A DNA stretch of 48,512 nucleotides from Hyphomicrobiales bacterium (lineage in GTDB: Bacteria; Pseudomonadota; Alphaproteobacteria; Rhizobiales; Xanthobacteraceae). Below, piece after piece: positions 1-9,111 of this stretch. The notes beneath the pieces are model-generated. The model did no database searches. It was not told where the DNA came from and saw only the letters and a program-made list of their open reading frames with translations. The stretch is from positions 1 through 48,512 of the forward strand of contig JAKFUP010000040.1 of the NCBI GenBank assembly GCA_021732625.1, read 5' to 3'. The stretch's first letter is position 1. Each line of letters begins with the position of its first letter. The translations under genes and the position numbers were made by a program.

Positions 1-86
1 ACAGGACACCCTCAGTCCCGACGGAGACGAACCCAAGCGTAGCAATCGCCACCGGGGAGAGCACGAAGCAAGCCGAAAAAACCATC

Positions 87-198
87 GCGTGCGGAACGCC
101 GGGCGACCCCGGTGTATTCGTGGTGACTATGCTCGTGTGTTTCACTTCACTTTACACACGAGGCTGCGGACGCATCGCGCGTCCGGCGTTCCGCGCGC
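87..198. repeat. Strongly foldable non-coding element
   Basis: No convincing gene lies here. Bases 87-102 pair with 183-198 in a 16-bp stem with one G-T pair. Inside it, 132-140 pairs with 154-162 (CTCGTGTGT / ACACACGAG, 9 bp, 13-base loop). A third hairpin, 168-173 with 179-184, competes with the outer stem for two bases, and 99-102 can pair with 109-112. A pyrimidine-rich run ending in TTTT follows at 199-208. From memory, similar elements with the same architecture but different stem bases are scattered in Bradyrhizobium genomes; I could not check this. It may be a dispersed repeat or a structured RNA. Confidence 0.55.
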
Positions 199-321
199 CC
201 TCTCTTTTGAGCGGCGCGAATGAGGAACACCTCAAGCGCGCACCAGGGCGCTGGAGGACTTGAATAGAGACGACGGCGCCCCCGCGCCGCAAACAACAGG
301 GGTGATGGCGCATGTCTCCAC

Positions 322-443
322 CCTCGTCATTCCGGGGCGTGCGAAGCACGAACCCGGAATCCATGGTCATCGCAAATTCAGAATGTGTGGAGAGATGGAT
401 TCCGGGTTCGCGCGTGAAGAACGCGCGCCCCGGAATGACGAGG
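322..443. repeat. Nested palindromic repeat (CGGAATGACG family)
   Basis: The outer arms 322-337 and 428-443 are perfect 16-base inverted copies containing TCATTCCGG / CCGGAATGA. Inner arms 351-364 and 395-408 (ATGGATTCCGGGTT and its complement) are also perfect. The same nested design recurs at 28660-28760. This is an intergenic dispersed repeat able to form a cruciform or a long hairpin. Confidence 0.8.
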
Positions 444-501
444 AAATAACGTGGCTGTTTGAAAATTGAATCAGGAAGCGAAGCAACCGCTCGTACCAAA
501 A

Positions 502-525
502 GAAAAACGCCGCGAAATCGCGGCG
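502..525 (-). terminator. Rho-independent terminator
   Basis: Read on the minus strand, CGCCGCG-ATTT-CGCGGCG is followed by TTTTTCT. The 7-bp GC stem plus U-run lies 45 bases beyond the stop of the hydrolase gene that ends at 571, so it most likely ends that transcript. Confidence 0.8.
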
Positions 526-570
526 TCGTGTCATGAGGCGATGCCTCGAAAACCGATGAGCAGCAGCGAC

Positions 571-1371
571 CTACTTCTTGCTCTCGGCAACCTTGGCAGG
601 CGCATCATCATCGGTATCGGCGAGGAACTGCCAGATTTTCTGGGCGATCTTCGCCTTGATCGAATCCGGTCCACGATCGCTCATCTGAACGTGCTGGACG
701 TCATCCATCTTCACAACCTGGATGCCTTCTTTCTCGCAGGTCTCGTCGTCGGGCACCACGCCCGGATCCGGCTTCCAGTCGTTAGAGCGGATCGAGAGAA
801 TCTTTGCCTTGACGTTGGCAAGCAGCGGCACGCGCAGATTATCCAGCGTGATGATCTTCTTGATCAGATCGGGATGCTGCATGGCAAAGAACATCGAGAT
901 ATCGCCGCCGTTGGAATGGCCGACCAACGTGATCTTCGAGAAGTCGGCTTCGGGCTCGGACTTCTTCAATTCCTGAAGCGCATAGAGAATGTTCGCCACC
1001 GCGCTCTCGTACATCGGCTTGCGGCCGACATAGGGGTAGCCGACATACGAGAGCGGCGCATCGCCCTCGAGATCGTGCTGCAGGCTGACAACAAGATAAC
1101 CGCGCGCGGCGAGCACCTTGGTGATGAAGGAATATTCCTTGTGCTTGACCGTATAGCCGTGGTTGACGACCGCAACCGGCATCAGCTTCACACCGGCCTT
1201 CGCTTTCGCTTCGGAAATGCGGTTGACGTAAAGGTCGGCCTCGATCGATCGGGCGCGCGACACGTCATAGAAGTTAACGTCCTCGTGACGGATCAGCGCG
1301 AACGAACTCGCGTAGACCGCGCCGGCAGCGAGAACCAGAAACAAGCAAACCAGAAGAATTCCGCGTTTCAT
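571..1371 (-). CDS. Secreted alpha/beta hydrolase
   Basis: A 266-residue protein whose first ~22 residues (Lys-Arg, then a long hydrophobic run ending AVYA-S) look like a signal peptide or anchor, so it should act in the periplasm. The nucleophile elbow GHSNGG at 151-156 gives Ser153 as the candidate catalytic serine. The later His227 (VQHVQM) and an Asp near 198 could complete a triad, and HG at 71-72 sits where the oxyanion-hole motif is expected. The substrate is unknown; esterase- or lipase-like activity is inferred from the fold. AAGG lies 6 bases before the ATG. The gene stands alone, with a terminator downstream and about 460 gene-free bases upstream. Confidence 0.8.
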   Translation of the reverse strand: MKRGILLVCLFLVLAAGAVYASSFALIRHEDVNFYDVSRARSIEADLYVNRISEAKAKAGVKLMPVAVVNHGYTVKHKEYSFITKVLAARGYLVVSLQHDLEGDAPLSYVGYPYVGRKPMYESAVANILYALQELKKSEPEADFSKITLVGHSNGGDISMFFAMQHPDLIKKIITLDNLRVPLLANVKAKILSIRSNDWKPDPGVVPDDETCEKEGIQVVKMDDVQHVQMSDRGPDSIKAKIAQKIWQFLADTDDDAPAKVAESKK

Positions 1372-1829
1372 GGACGACCTTCGGATTCGTTCAGCAGCTT
1401 ATACAGACAGGAGCGTTTTAAAAACTCTTGCCGGTGTCAAGGTATAGGTAACACGTGCGTGATATTCAATAGACTCTTGCATCGCACCCAGTGAAAGTTG
1501 CGGGTTGTAACACACCAAAACACACTCTCATCTTAACGAATCATCTTATCATTTTACCTAAAGCCGCATACTCACTACTGACGCTGAACGACACCTTTAC
1601 GACAAGTATCAGGTTGCACTGCACTCGCGAGGCTGCAAGCTGGTATGTGCAGCACCCAATGCCCGCCACAGAGGCAGATTTACGCAACGAGAATCCTGAA
1701 AAGTCTCATAAATCTGAATTGGCCGGCCTAAAGCTTGGACACGCCGCTCAGGCCACGCGCAGCAATCGGGCGGAATCAGCCGGCCAATCAGGGTGCGGAA
1801 GCCGCTCCCGGCCAAGCTCCAGCGGTAAT
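1372..1829. other. Gene-free stretch
   Basis: About 460 bases lie between the start of the hydrolase gene and the end of mipZ, both on the minus strand. The part at about 1490-1620 is visibly richer in A+T than its surroundings and probably contains the hydrolase promoter. A plus-strand open frame runs through it into panC, but its composition does not look coding. I see no RNA gene or clear repeat. Confidence 0.5.
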
Positions 1830-2753
1830 TCAGGCGGTAATGATGTCGTGGACTTCCAGGGGCTTGTCGACTTGCGCAAACCATTCGGCCCGGGCCGCAG
1901 CCCGGCGGCGGCCGCGCTCGTCGAGCGGCAGTTTGAGCTGGCGCAACAGGCCGGTCACTTCCTCGCGGGCGGTGACATGCGCCATGTTAGGCCGCGTTCC
2001 CAAAGTCGCTTCGTCGAGATTGTCGAGCGCGGTCAGTCCGCGCGGAAACAGTTCACGGTACACTACGCGCTCGGCAAAGCCGTCGATAGCGCGAAAACCG
2101 AGGCGGAACGCAAGCTGCTTCAGTCCGTCTGCGACAAGCTGCTTGTTGCGCGAGCCGAGCATAGACAGGCGATTACGAACGACGATCCAGTCGGTCGTCG
2201 CGCCGTCAAGCTGACGGCGCTTGCGGCGCGCATCGCGCACCATTTCAGAGTAGTGGCTTTCGCCGGTGACACCGAACGTCGCGGGATCGACCGTGCCCAA
2301 CACATCGAAATCGAGAAAGCTGTCATTGAGCGGAGTGACCAGTGTATCCGCCATCGAGTGCGCGAGGCGCATCAGGTAACTGTCGGTGCCCGGCGTGTCG
2401 ATGACGATAAAATCGTGGGTGCGTTCGACAGCCGCGACCGCTTTCTGAAACTGGAGGAATTCGGAAGACTCGTTGTCCGCGATCTGCATGGTCTCGCCAA
2501 GCGAGATGCAGCAATGATGCGGCAGTTCGAGATCGAGACCGGAGCGTTTCGCCCACGCGCGACGGTTGGCAATGTAGCGGGTCAGGCTCTGCTGGCGGCA
2601 ATCGAGATCGATCGTGGCGACACGCTGGCCTGCCCTCAGCAACGCGACGGCGATATGGACGGCGGTGGTAGATTTGCCGGAACCGCCCTTTTCGTTGCCG
2701 AGCACGACAACGTGCGCAGTCCCCGGTTGTCCCTGACTTGCCTGCAAAAGCAT
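1830..2753 (-). CDS. mipZ: Division-plane positioning ATPase MipZ
   Basis: A 307-residue ParA-superfamily ATPase. The deviant Walker A motif [10 protein letters not shown] (20-29) has the signature Lys22 and the P-loop Lys27. IDLD follows at 48-51 and the Walker B-like [11 protein letters not shown] at 115-125. RRAW (64-67), the [17 protein letters not shown] block and [14 protein letters not shown] near the C-terminus match Caulobacter MipZ better than chromosome-partition ParA. MipZ binds ParB near the origin and inhibits FtsZ assembly, placing the division site at mid-cell. GAGGGAG lies just upstream of the ATG. No parB is in the window, which is usual for mipZ. It is divergent from panC, with a 228-base shared upstream region. 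Confidence 0.9.
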   Translation of the reverse strand: MLLQASQGQPGTAHVVVLGNEKGGSGKSTTAVHIAVALLRAGQRVATIDLDCRQQSLTRYIANRRAWAKRSGLDLELPHHCCISLGETMQIADNESSEFLQFQKAVAAVERTHDFIVIDTPGTDSYLMRLAHSMADTLVTPLNDSFLDFDVLGTVDPATFGVTGESHYSEMVRDARRKRRQLDGATTDWIVVRNRLSMLGSRNKQLVADGLKQLAFRLGFRAIDGFAERVVYRELFPRGLTALDNLDEATLGTRPNMAHVTAREEVTGLLRQLKLPLDERGRRRAAARAEWFAQVDKPLEVHDIITA

Positions 2754-2981
2754 GGCTACTCCCTCATTCTATTCTCAAATCAGGAGCGGTCTCCGGTCAA
2801 GTTAAATGACAATCGAACCGATCTTCATCATGAATATGAACGATCCCGATCTCGTTCTGTCGAGCTGACGCTGCGTTGGCTCCTGAAGCCCGGTTTTGGT
2901 AGACTCCAATCTCCGTCGCGCCGGCCAATGGTCCGGTTCAGTTCCGGTTTCCAAAGTCCGAAAGCCCCATTCCGAGCAGTC

Positions 2982-3848
2982 ATGCCATCGAAGTCCAAAA
3001 CAAGACGCCCGCGCCTCGCTCACACCCTGCCCGCCCTGCACCGAGCGATCGCCGAGCTTCGCCGCAGGAACGCTTCGCTCGCGCTCGTGCCAACCATGGG
3101 CGCACTCCATGACGGGCATTTGTCACTGGTCCGGCTGGCGAAGCGTCGCGCGAACAAAGTTGTGGTTTCGATTTTCGTCAATCCGGCCCAGTTTGCAGCA
3201 CACGAGGACCTCTCCTCCTATCCCCGGACGTGGAAGGAAGATGTCGCGAAACTCACCGCCGAAGGTGTGGATCTGATCTGGAACCCGGCGGCCGGGATCA
3301 TGTATCCCGATGGCTTCGCGACACGGCTTGCTCCGGAAGGGCCGGCGTCTGCCGGCCTTGAAGATCGGATCCGGCCGCATTTTTTCGGCGGGGTCGCGAC
3401 CGTGGTCTGCAAGCTGTTCACCCAGACCCGGCCCGACTTCGCGATCTTCGGTGAAAAAGACTATCAGCAGCTCAAAGTGGTGACCCAGATGTCCCGCGAC
3501 CTCGACCTGCGGGTCAAGGTCGTCGGTGCGCCGGTCAAGCGCGAGCGCGACGGGCTCGCGATGTCGTCGCGCAATGTCTATCTCTCGGCCGAACATCGCG
3601 CGGCTGCGCCGGTTCTGTTCAGGACGTTGAAGGAATGCGCCACGCGGCTGCGCGCGGGAGACGCTGTCGCGGATGTCATGCGCGATGGCGGCCAAGAAGT
3701 GACCAACGCCGGTTTTGCGCTGGACTATCTGGACGCGCGGCATGCCGAAACATTGGCGCCTGTGACATCGCCCAAAGACGGCCCGCTGCGGCTGTTGATC
3801 GCGGCGAAGATCGGCTCCACCCGGCTGATCGACAACATCAAGGTCTAG
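2982..3848 (+). CDS. panC: Pantothenate synthetase
   Basis: A 288-residue enzyme that joins pantoate and beta-alanine with ATP in the last step of pantothenate (coenzyme A) synthesis; cytosolic. The nucleotidyltransferase motif [10 protein letters not shown] is at 37-46, FVNPAQF at 65-71, FGEKDYQQ at 156-163 and the KMSKS-like [12 protein letters not shown] at 187-198. The length is normal for the family. The frame is open far upstream (to about 1491), but only the part from MPSKSK onward looks like PanC; the upstream part is antisense to mipZ. I therefore chose the ATG at 2982. panB and panD are not nearby. Confidence 0.93.
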   Translation: MPSKSKTRRPRLAHTLPALHRAIAELRRRNASLALVPTMGALHDGHLSLVRLAKRRANKVVVSIFVNPAQFAAHEDLSSYPRTWKEDVAKLTAEGVDLIWNPAAGIMYPDGFATRLAPEGPASAGLEDRIRPHFFGGVATVVCKLFTQTRPDFAIFGEKDYQQLKVVTQMSRDLDLRVKVVGAPVKRERDGLAMSSRNVYLSAEHRAAAPVLFRTLKECATRLRAGDAVADVMRDGGQEVTNAGFALDYLDARHAETLAPVTSPKDGPLRLLIAAKIGSTRLIDNIKV

Positions 3849-3878
3849 TCGACCCTTACGCTTCCGACTGGCCCGCCG

Positions 3879-4316
3879 CTACAGCAGACCTAGTTCCCAC
3901 AATTCGCGACGGAGTTGCTCTGGCATCGCCTGCGCACCCTTGGCGACTTTACCGAGGTCTGGCGGTGCGTCCTTTTCAGTCAGATAACGCCACCCCTGAA
4001 AGGCCCGCATCGGCCGCGGCACGACCGGGACAAACTTCGGCATCATCACCAGCCGGCAACGCCCGATGCCGTCCTTGTCGCGGAATGGCTCGATAGCGAT
4101 CAGCTTTTCGCGGACCGCAATCTGCCCTTTGATCACCCAGAAGATCGACCCGCCATCAAGTAGTTCCCCGTCGCGTTTGGGCGTCATGCGGGTGATGTGG
4201 ATGTGGTGCGGCGGCAGTCCTTTTGCTTTGGCGTTCTTGACGCGCTCCGCCACCCATCCTCGCAGATCAGCGATGGACTCTGCGCCAACGGAAAGTTTGA
4301 TCAGATTCAACGCCAT
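3879..4316 (-). CDS. DUF1489 family protein
   Basis: A 145-residue protein recognised as DUF1489 from its opening LIKLSVG, the central HIHITRMTP and FWVIKGQI segments, and the late RPMRAFQGWRYL block. The family is widespread in alphaproteobacteria and has no established function. No signal peptide or membrane segment is seen. It is the last gene of a probable minus-strand operon, 54 bases after a membrane protein gene, and converges with panC (30 bases between stops). Confidence 0.85.
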   Translation of the reverse strand: MALNLIKLSVGAESIADLRGWVAERVKNAKAKGLPPHHIHITRMTPKRDGELLDGGSIFWVIKGQIAVREKLIAIEPFRDKDGIGRCRLVMMPKFVPVVPRPMRAFQGWRYLTEKDAPPDLGKVAKGAQAMPEQLRRELWELGLL

Positions 4317-4370
4317 GGAAAGACAATCACCAACGACACGACGTCAGGCACATAACCGATGCCGTGACGA

Positions 4371-5381
4371 TCAGTTATCGTCAGCCTCGACAGGCGGTGC
4401 AAGCTGCACTGGTGCAGTTGTACGCTGTTGTTTTGAAGCTGATTGCTTCTTGGCCGCAACTGCAGGCGGCGACGCCGCCGTGGTTGCAGCCTGACGCGGC
4501 GGTGGAGGCTGCTGAGCGCCCGTTGGCGCGACGGGCGCCTGGTTTCGTGGCGGGGCAGCTTGTGCCGCGGCTGGCGATGGTGCCGGTGGCTCGGTACCCA
4601 TGATATTCACCGGTGGAATCGAGGCTGCGGTCGGAAACTCCACTGTGCTCGGCCGCCCGGGGGAAACCGCGCCAGGAACGCCGGCAAGAGCCGCCGATGG
4701 AATCGATGCGACCGATGGCTGAGGCGCCAGAGGCGGTTGAGCCGTCCAGTTCGCTGCGTAGCGGCCCACCAGACCTTCGTAGGCTCCATCAGCCATATTT
4801 TCAGAAATGCGCCTCCAGTTCGATAGCGAACGGAACATATCGCACGCGGTCGGGCTGCACTTCTCCCGCGTCAGCAAAACCTGTGCCGCGAGTCCGTAAC
4901 GGTCACGTTCAATGACCCGGCGCAACGCTGACAATTCCGGCGTCATGACCTTGCTGGCCGCAACCGTATCGCCGAGCGAGGTGAGCCGCGTAATCTGACT
5001 GGCAGTATAGGACACAGCCGCCGCGGTTGAATCGGCGGACGCGAACAGCGCTCGCTCGCAAGCAGCTTCAACGTTCTCACCTGCGAGGCCATCGAGACAT
5101 GACAATGCAGGCAGCAGCAGCACCGGCTGTTGAATCGATTGGTTGCTAGCGACAATGGTCCTGTTGCCACCGCCAAATCCACGGAGCCCCGATGCAACCG
5201 CAACCGCGATCGCAAGCAACGTGATGACGGCAAGCGCACCATTGGCCATCGACTTCTCGGCACGAAAAAGCGTAACGAGCAGCACCAGTCCAAAGAAAAC
5301 ACCCGCGATCAGTGTCGCCCATATTGGAAACGACGGCGAACGCCAAAGCTGATCGAGCGATGCGGTCCAAGCCCAGTTCAT
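4371..5381 (-). CDS. Membrane protein with Pro/Ala-rich tail, unknown function
   Basis: I do not recognise this 336-residue protein. Two hydrophobic segments occupy about residues 20-38 and 50-66, separated by a short charged stretch. A middle part (about 90-210) has four cysteines (ALSCLDG, AACER, EKCSPTACD) that could form disulfides. The last ~110 residues are a low-complexity Pro/Ala/Gln-rich tail ending Glu-Ala-Asp-Asp-Asn. Another ATG lies nine bases upstream at 5390, but GAAGGG abuts it directly and is 9 bases from the ATG at 5381, so I prefer the latter. It sits between a GST gene and the DUF1489 gene on the same strand. An envelope role is an inference only. Confidence 0.75.
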   Translation of the reverse strand: MNWAWTASLDQLWRSPSFPIWATLIAGVFFGLVLLVTLFRAEKSMANGALAVITLLAIAVAVASGLRGFGGGNRTIVASNQSIQQPVLLLPALSCLDGLAGENVEAACERALFASADSTAAAVSYTASQITRLTSLGDTVAASKVMTPELSALRRVIERDRYGLAAQVLLTREKCSPTACDMFRSLSNWRRISENMADGAYEGLVGRYAANWTAQPPLAPQPSVASIPSAALAGVPGAVSPGRPSTVEFPTAASIPPVNIMGTEPPAPSPAAAQAAPPRNQAPVAPTGAQQPPPPRQAATTAASPPAVAAKKQSASKQQRTTAPVQLAPPVEADDN

Positions 5382-5624
5382 GTGATGCATCCCTTCGTAG
5401 CGATCGAATCTGCGCGAATGAGGTCACACCACGTGAAGTTGGCTTTCTTTAGCCACGCGCAAAACGACGAACGCCGGCGGCAGTTGTCCCACCGCAAGAG
5501 CCAGCTGACGCCCTCAAAATGTATAGCAGCGAGAAGCCTCATTCGCCAGCCGCTTAAGAATTGAGAAAGCTCAGATTTTGCAGAGATTTCATGATGATCG
5601 CCGAAAAATAGGCAACGTGTTTCG

Positions 5625-6284
5625 TCAATCATGCTCAAATCTGTCGATTATCCAGGTTTCGGCCAAACCTGCGTCGGTCCAAGCCTTGAAGGCCTCATGA
5701 ACCTGCATGGCCGTCATGTAATCGCGCGCGACTTTATCTGCATCGATTACATAGGTTCGGAACCGATGCACCACCGGCGCATACATCGCATCCGCAGCGC
5801 TGAATGCGCCGAACAGATAAGGCCCACCCTGCCCGTAGCGCGTCCGGCATTCCTTCCAGATACTCTGAATACGTCGAATGTTGGCAAGCGCATCGTCCGA
5901 TAGCGACGGCTTGGGGCGCACCGGACGGTGCAGGTTCATCCCACATTCGTTGCGAAGCGCTGCAAAACCAGAGTGCATTTCCGCTGAGACCGACCGCGCA
6001 TGCGCCCGCGCCGCACGATCGTCAGGCCAGAGCTTCGCATCCGGGAATTTCTCGGCCGCGTATTCGATGATGGCCAGCGAGTCCCATACTGTGACATCGC
6101 CATCGATCAATACAGGGACTTTGCCCGAGGGTGTGAACTCGCGAATACGCCGTGCGCTGTCCTCTCCGGTATAAAGCGGGATCACAACCTCATTAAAGGG
6201 AACGCCAGCGGCGCGAAGCGCCAGCCACGGTCGCATCGACCACGACGAATAATTCTTGTTACCGATCACAAGCGTCAGAGGCAT
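5625..6284 (-). CDS. Glutathione S-transferase family protein
   Basis: A 219-residue cytosolic protein with an N-terminal thioredoxin-like domain. NKNYSSWSMRPWL (9-21) carries the candidate catalytic serine at 13 or 14. GKVPVLI (54-60) holds the cis-proline and WDSLAIIEY (67-75) is the glutathione gamma-glutamyl binding motif. The helical C-terminal domain holds the likely hydrophobic substrate site. The N-terminal pattern fits the bacterial GSTs related to YfcF and maleylacetoacetate isomerase; the substrate is unknown. GGAG lies 7 bases before the ATG. It heads a minus-strand gene group (membrane protein, DUF1489) and is divergent from the DUF599 gene. Confidence 0.88.
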   Translation of the reverse strand: MPLTLVIGNKNYSSWSMRPWLALRAAGVPFNEVVIPLYTGEDSARRIREFTPSGKVPVLIDGDVTVWDSLAIIEYAAEKFPDAKLWPDDRAARAHARSVSAEMHSGFAALRNECGMNLHRPVRPKPSLSDDALANIRRIQSIWKECRTRYGQGGPYLFGAFSAADAMYAPVVHRFRTYVIDADKVARDYMTAMQVHEAFKAWTDAGLAETWIIDRFEHD

Positions 6285-6413
6285 TTCCAGACTCCGGTTT
6301 CGGCGCAGATATGCCCGAAGCTGGTTGTTCTATCAATCTTTGACGGGCGATGCGTTCAACCCGTGGATACTGCAATCATCTACCGGGTCGCCGACTCAGT
6401 GTAGGATCATTCG

Positions 6414-7094
6414 ATGAGCCCCTTCACCACAGCCGATCTGATCGCATTTGGCTTCTTTGCTTTTGCATGGACCATTTACGCCGTCACGCTCGAGCGAACG
6501 AGCTATGGACGCGACAGCCTCAACGCACGCATGCATATCTACCGCGAGGTCTGGATGCGGCGTATGCTTGGCCGCGAGATGCGGATGGTCGATATGCAGA
6601 TCATGGCATCGCTTCAGAACGGAACCGCTTTCTTTGCTTCAACCACGCTGCTGGCGATCGGCGGTGCGCTGACGCTGCTGCGCGCCACCGAAGAGATTCT
6701 GAGCGTGATGGCGACTCTTCCGTTCGGTATCCGGCCCTCGCCCGCCCTGTGGGAAATCAAGTGCATCGGGCTGGTGCTGATCTTTGTCTATGCGTTTTTC
6801 AAATTCGCGTGGTCATATCGGCTGTTCAATTACGTCTCGATCCTGCTCGGCGCGACGCCTTACGCGAGCAAGAGCGAGACGCCAGAAGCCGAGGCCCACA
6901 TCATGCGCACCACGCGGCTGTTTCAGTCGGCTGGCCGCCACTTCAATCGCGGTCAGCGCGCTTTCTTTTTCGCTCTCGGCTACCTCGGCTGGTTCATCAG
7001 CCCGTGGGTGTTGATCGCTACCACATCAGCCGTCGTCATCGTGATGTGGCGGCGGCAATACGCCTCCGATTCCTGGCGGGCGATGTCCACTTGA
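6414..7094 (+). CDS. DUF599 family membrane protein
   Basis: A 226-residue integral membrane protein with about four or five hydrophobic segments (near 9-27, 70-89, 115-138 and 182-212). The block NARMHIYREVWMRRM followed by MQIMASLQNGTAFFAST is the conserved core of DUF599. No biochemical role is known for the family. AGGA lies 7 bases before the ATG. The DUF3253 gene follows after 55 bases on the same strand, and the GST gene is divergent across a 129-base region. Confidence 0.85.
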   Translation: MSPFTTADLIAFGFFAFAWTIYAVTLERTSYGRDSLNARMHIYREVWMRRMLGREMRMVDMQIMASLQNGTAFFASTTLLAIGGALTLLRATEEILSVMATLPFGIRPSPALWEIKCIGLVLIFVYAFFKFAWSYRLFNYVSILLGATPYASKSETPEAEAHIMRTTRLFQSAGRHFNRGQRAFFFALGYLGWFISPWVLIATTSAVVIVMWRRQYASDSWRAMST

Positions 7095-7149
7095 CCGCAA
7101 TGCGCTGCATTTGCTTGCAGTCAGACGCACGTTGCTTCAAGGCAAGCGC

Positions 7150-7422
7150 ATGATCAGCAACGATTCGCCAGACGACGCGCGCTCACTCGAACGCGCCATT
7201 ATCGACGTTCTCACCCAAACCGGCGGAAAGACGCTGAGTGCCCCGGAAATCGCTCAAAAGATTTCAAGCGATCCGAATTGGCATGATCTGCTGATCCAGA
7301 TCAGGCGCGAAGCGATTGCGCTCGCTCAAGCCGGACGGCTTGTGATCTATCGCAAGGGTAAACCTGCCGATCCGAACGATTTTCGCGGCGTCTACCGCTT
7401 GGGATTACCGCGTCACGACTGA
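7150..7422 (+). CDS. DUF3253 family protein
   Basis: A 90-residue cytosolic protein. It has a winged-helix-like pattern (LERAIIDVLTQ, LSAPEIAQKI, then a basic helix and a beta-hairpin) ending KGKPADPNDFRGVYRLGLP, which is the DUF3253 signature. Nucleic-acid binding is suggested by the fold pattern but is not shown. The frame is open 13 codons further upstream, but AAGG lies 7 bases before the ATG at 7150, so I chose that start. Its end overlaps the end of the converging YdcF-like gene by 18 bases. Confidence 0.8.
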   Translation: MISNDSPDDARSLERAIIDVLTQTGGKTLSAPEIAQKISSDPNWHDLLIQIRREAIALAQAGRLVIYRKGKPADPNDFRGVYRLGLPRHD

Positions 7423-8217
7423 GTGCGGACTGGGAAACAGATCGCTGCTTCGTCCCGTCAGCCAGTAAGCCAGCAGACCTACCCACTCGTGAACCGCGAC
7501 GTCAGTCCGAGCGAGGCCGCCGCTGATCGTATCGAATGGCAACGCCGCATCGGCCCACCCCCGGGTACGCCAGTCTACCGGATAGGCTTCGATATCGAAT
7601 CCTGCCGCGCGAAAGGCTCCAACTGCACGCGGCATGTGGAATGCAGAAGTCACAAGAAGCCAGCGCTCCGTCGACTTCGGCATCAACATTTGCCGTGTAA
7701 AAATCGCGTTCTCGGCGGTATTGCGCGACGTTCCTTCCAGGACGATGCGGTCGGCTGCGATCCCAAATTGTTTGAGCAGACGTTCAGCAACCGGCGCCTC
7801 GGACGGCGAGTTGGGTACCAGACTCCCGCTGCCGCCGCTAAACACGATCTTCGCTTTTGGAAAGCGGCGAGCCAGCTCCAGCATCGTGAAAACACGTTCA
7901 GCAGCCGAATCCATTTCCAGCGATCCACGAACCGCCGAAACGTCCGCGTTGATCGCACCGCCAAGCACAATCACACCGTCGGGATCGCGGCCATCGCCCT
8001 GCCAGACCGGAAAACGCTCGGTGAGTGGCAACAGCAGCAGGTTGCCAGCGGGCGAGAGTCCGAACAAAAGCAGCAAAGCAATGCCTGCCGTCAGACAGCG
8101 CAATCCGCCTCGTCGCCAACCTAACATCGTCAGCAACAAACCGATCACGCAGACCGACGCAATGGCGTTCGATGGCGTGGTGAAGAAACCAAATACTTTG
8201 GAAAGCAAGAAGAACAA
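7405..8217 (-). CDS. YdcF/ElyC-like (DUF218) membrane protein
   Basis: A 270-residue protein with two or three N-terminal membrane segments (FFLLSKVFGFF, then about 22-60) followed by a DUF218 domain. DPDGVIVLGGAIN, IVFSGGSGSL, SRNTAENA and LVTSAFHMPRAVGAFRAAGF are the family's conserved blocks. E. coli ElyC and YdcF are linked to envelope and peptidoglycan precursor metabolism; the reaction here is unknown. No ATG fits. The TTG at 8217, five bases after the stop of the aldo-keto reductase gene, gives the length and N-terminus expected for the family, so translation is probably coupled. The frame is open further upstream, but that part is antisense-like in composition. Confidence 0.82.
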   Translation of the reverse strand: MFFLLSKVFGFFTTPSNAIASVCVIGLLLTMLGWRRGGLRCLTAGIALLLLFGLSPAGNLLLLPLTERFPVWQGDGRDPDGVIVLGGAINADVSAVRGSLEMDSAAERVFTMLELARRFPKAKIVFSGGSGSLVPNSPSEAPVAERLLKQFGIAADRIVLEGTSRNTAENAIFTRQMLMPKSTERWLLVTSAFHMPRAVGAFRAAGFDIEAYPVDWRTRGWADAALPFDTISGGLARTDVAVHEWVGLLAYWLTGRSSDLFPSPHSVVTR

Positions 8218-8222
8218 GGGGC

Positions 8223-9041
8223 TTAGTCCCAGTCGGGCGCAAATCCGAAATTGACCAGCCGGCCCTTGGCAGAGCCCATCGCCGATATCTCGGTCATATC
8301 GGCGGGCGACAGCTCGAAATCGAACACGTCGATATTTTCCGAGAGCCGTTCGATCCGCGATGTGCGCGGGATCGCCGCAACGCCCTGCTGGACCAGCCAG
8401 CGCAGACAAACCTGCGCTGCCGTCTTGCCGTAGGTCTTGCCAATTTCCGACAGACGCGCATCGGATTTCACGCGCCCTTTTGCGACGGGGCTGTAAGCGA
8501 CAAGCGCCATACCCTTCTGGTCGCACGCTGCTCGTACCTTCGATTGATCGAGATAGGGATGATACTCAACCTGATCGCAAACCAGCGGCTCCGGACACGC
8601 AGCCACGGCCTCCTCGATTAGCGCAACCGTGAAGTTCGATATTCCGATGTGCTTCGCCAGACCGAGTTGCCTGACACGCGCAAGACCGCTCGCGGTTTCC
8701 GCGATCGGCACCTGCGGATTTGGCCAGTGCAGAAGCAACAGATCGACTTCGGGCATCCGCAGCTTGAACAGACTCTCTTTGACCGATCGTTCAAGATCGT
8801 GCGGCGCGAAGTGCGTGGTCCAAACCTTGGTGGTAACGAAAATCTCGCCGCGCTTGACGCCCGATGCCCGGACACCCTCCCCGACCTCGCGCTCGTTGTC
8901 ATACATTTGAGCCGTATCGATATGTCGATACCCGAGCCGTAACGCCTGCTCGACGAGCCGCGCGCAAGCCCGGCCGCGGAGTTCCCACGTCCCCAAACCG
9001 ATCGATGGAATTCGCGCGCCATTGGCTTCGACGAACAGCAC
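8223..9041 (-). CDS. Aldo/keto reductase
   Basis: A 272-residue NADPH-type reductase of the 2,5-diketo-D-gluconate reductase group (AKR5-like). The catalytic tetrad is visible: Asp42 and Tyr47 (DTAQMYDNE), Lys72 (TTKVW) and His105 (LLHWPNP). GISNF and IPRTSRIERLSENIDVFDF near the C-terminus are the cofactor-binding blocks. It reduces small aldehydes or ketones in the cytosol; the substrate is not evident. The start is GTG, with GAGGG about 7 bases upstream. It is followed at once by the YdcF-like gene, suggesting one transcript. Confidence 0.9.
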   Translation of the reverse strand: MLFVEANGARIPSIGLGTWELRGRACARLVEQALRLGYRHIDTAQMYDNEREVGEGVRASGVKRGEIFVTTKVWTTHFAPHDLERSVKESLFKLRMPEVDLLLLHWPNPQVPIAETASGLARVRQLGLAKHIGISNFTVALIEEAVAACPEPLVCDQVEYHPYLDQSKVRAACDQKGMALVAYSPVAKGRVKSDARLSEIGKTYGKTAAQVCLRWLVQQGVAAIPRTSRIERLSENIDVFDFELSPADMTEISAMGSAKGRLVNFGFAPDWD

Positions 9042-9111
9042 AACCTGACCCTCAGGAAATCATCGCCAAGGATAGCATGAACAAGCAAGCCGTGTAGCGG
9101 CGAGCAGCGCG

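Noticed and set aside
466-1494. Plus-strand frame opposite the secreted hydrolase gene
   Set aside because: It overlaps a gene with a signal peptide and catalytic motif, runs through its terminator, and has an unlikely composition.
1491-2981. Apparent N-terminal extension of PanC by about 497 codons
   Set aside because: The extension is antisense to mipZ, and PanC family proteins begin near the ATG at 2982.
5378-5638. Small minus-strand frame (86 codons) between the GST gene and the membrane protein gene
   Set aside because: It overlaps both neighbours, is rich in Cys and Trp, and lacks a ribosome-binding site. It reads as spacer.
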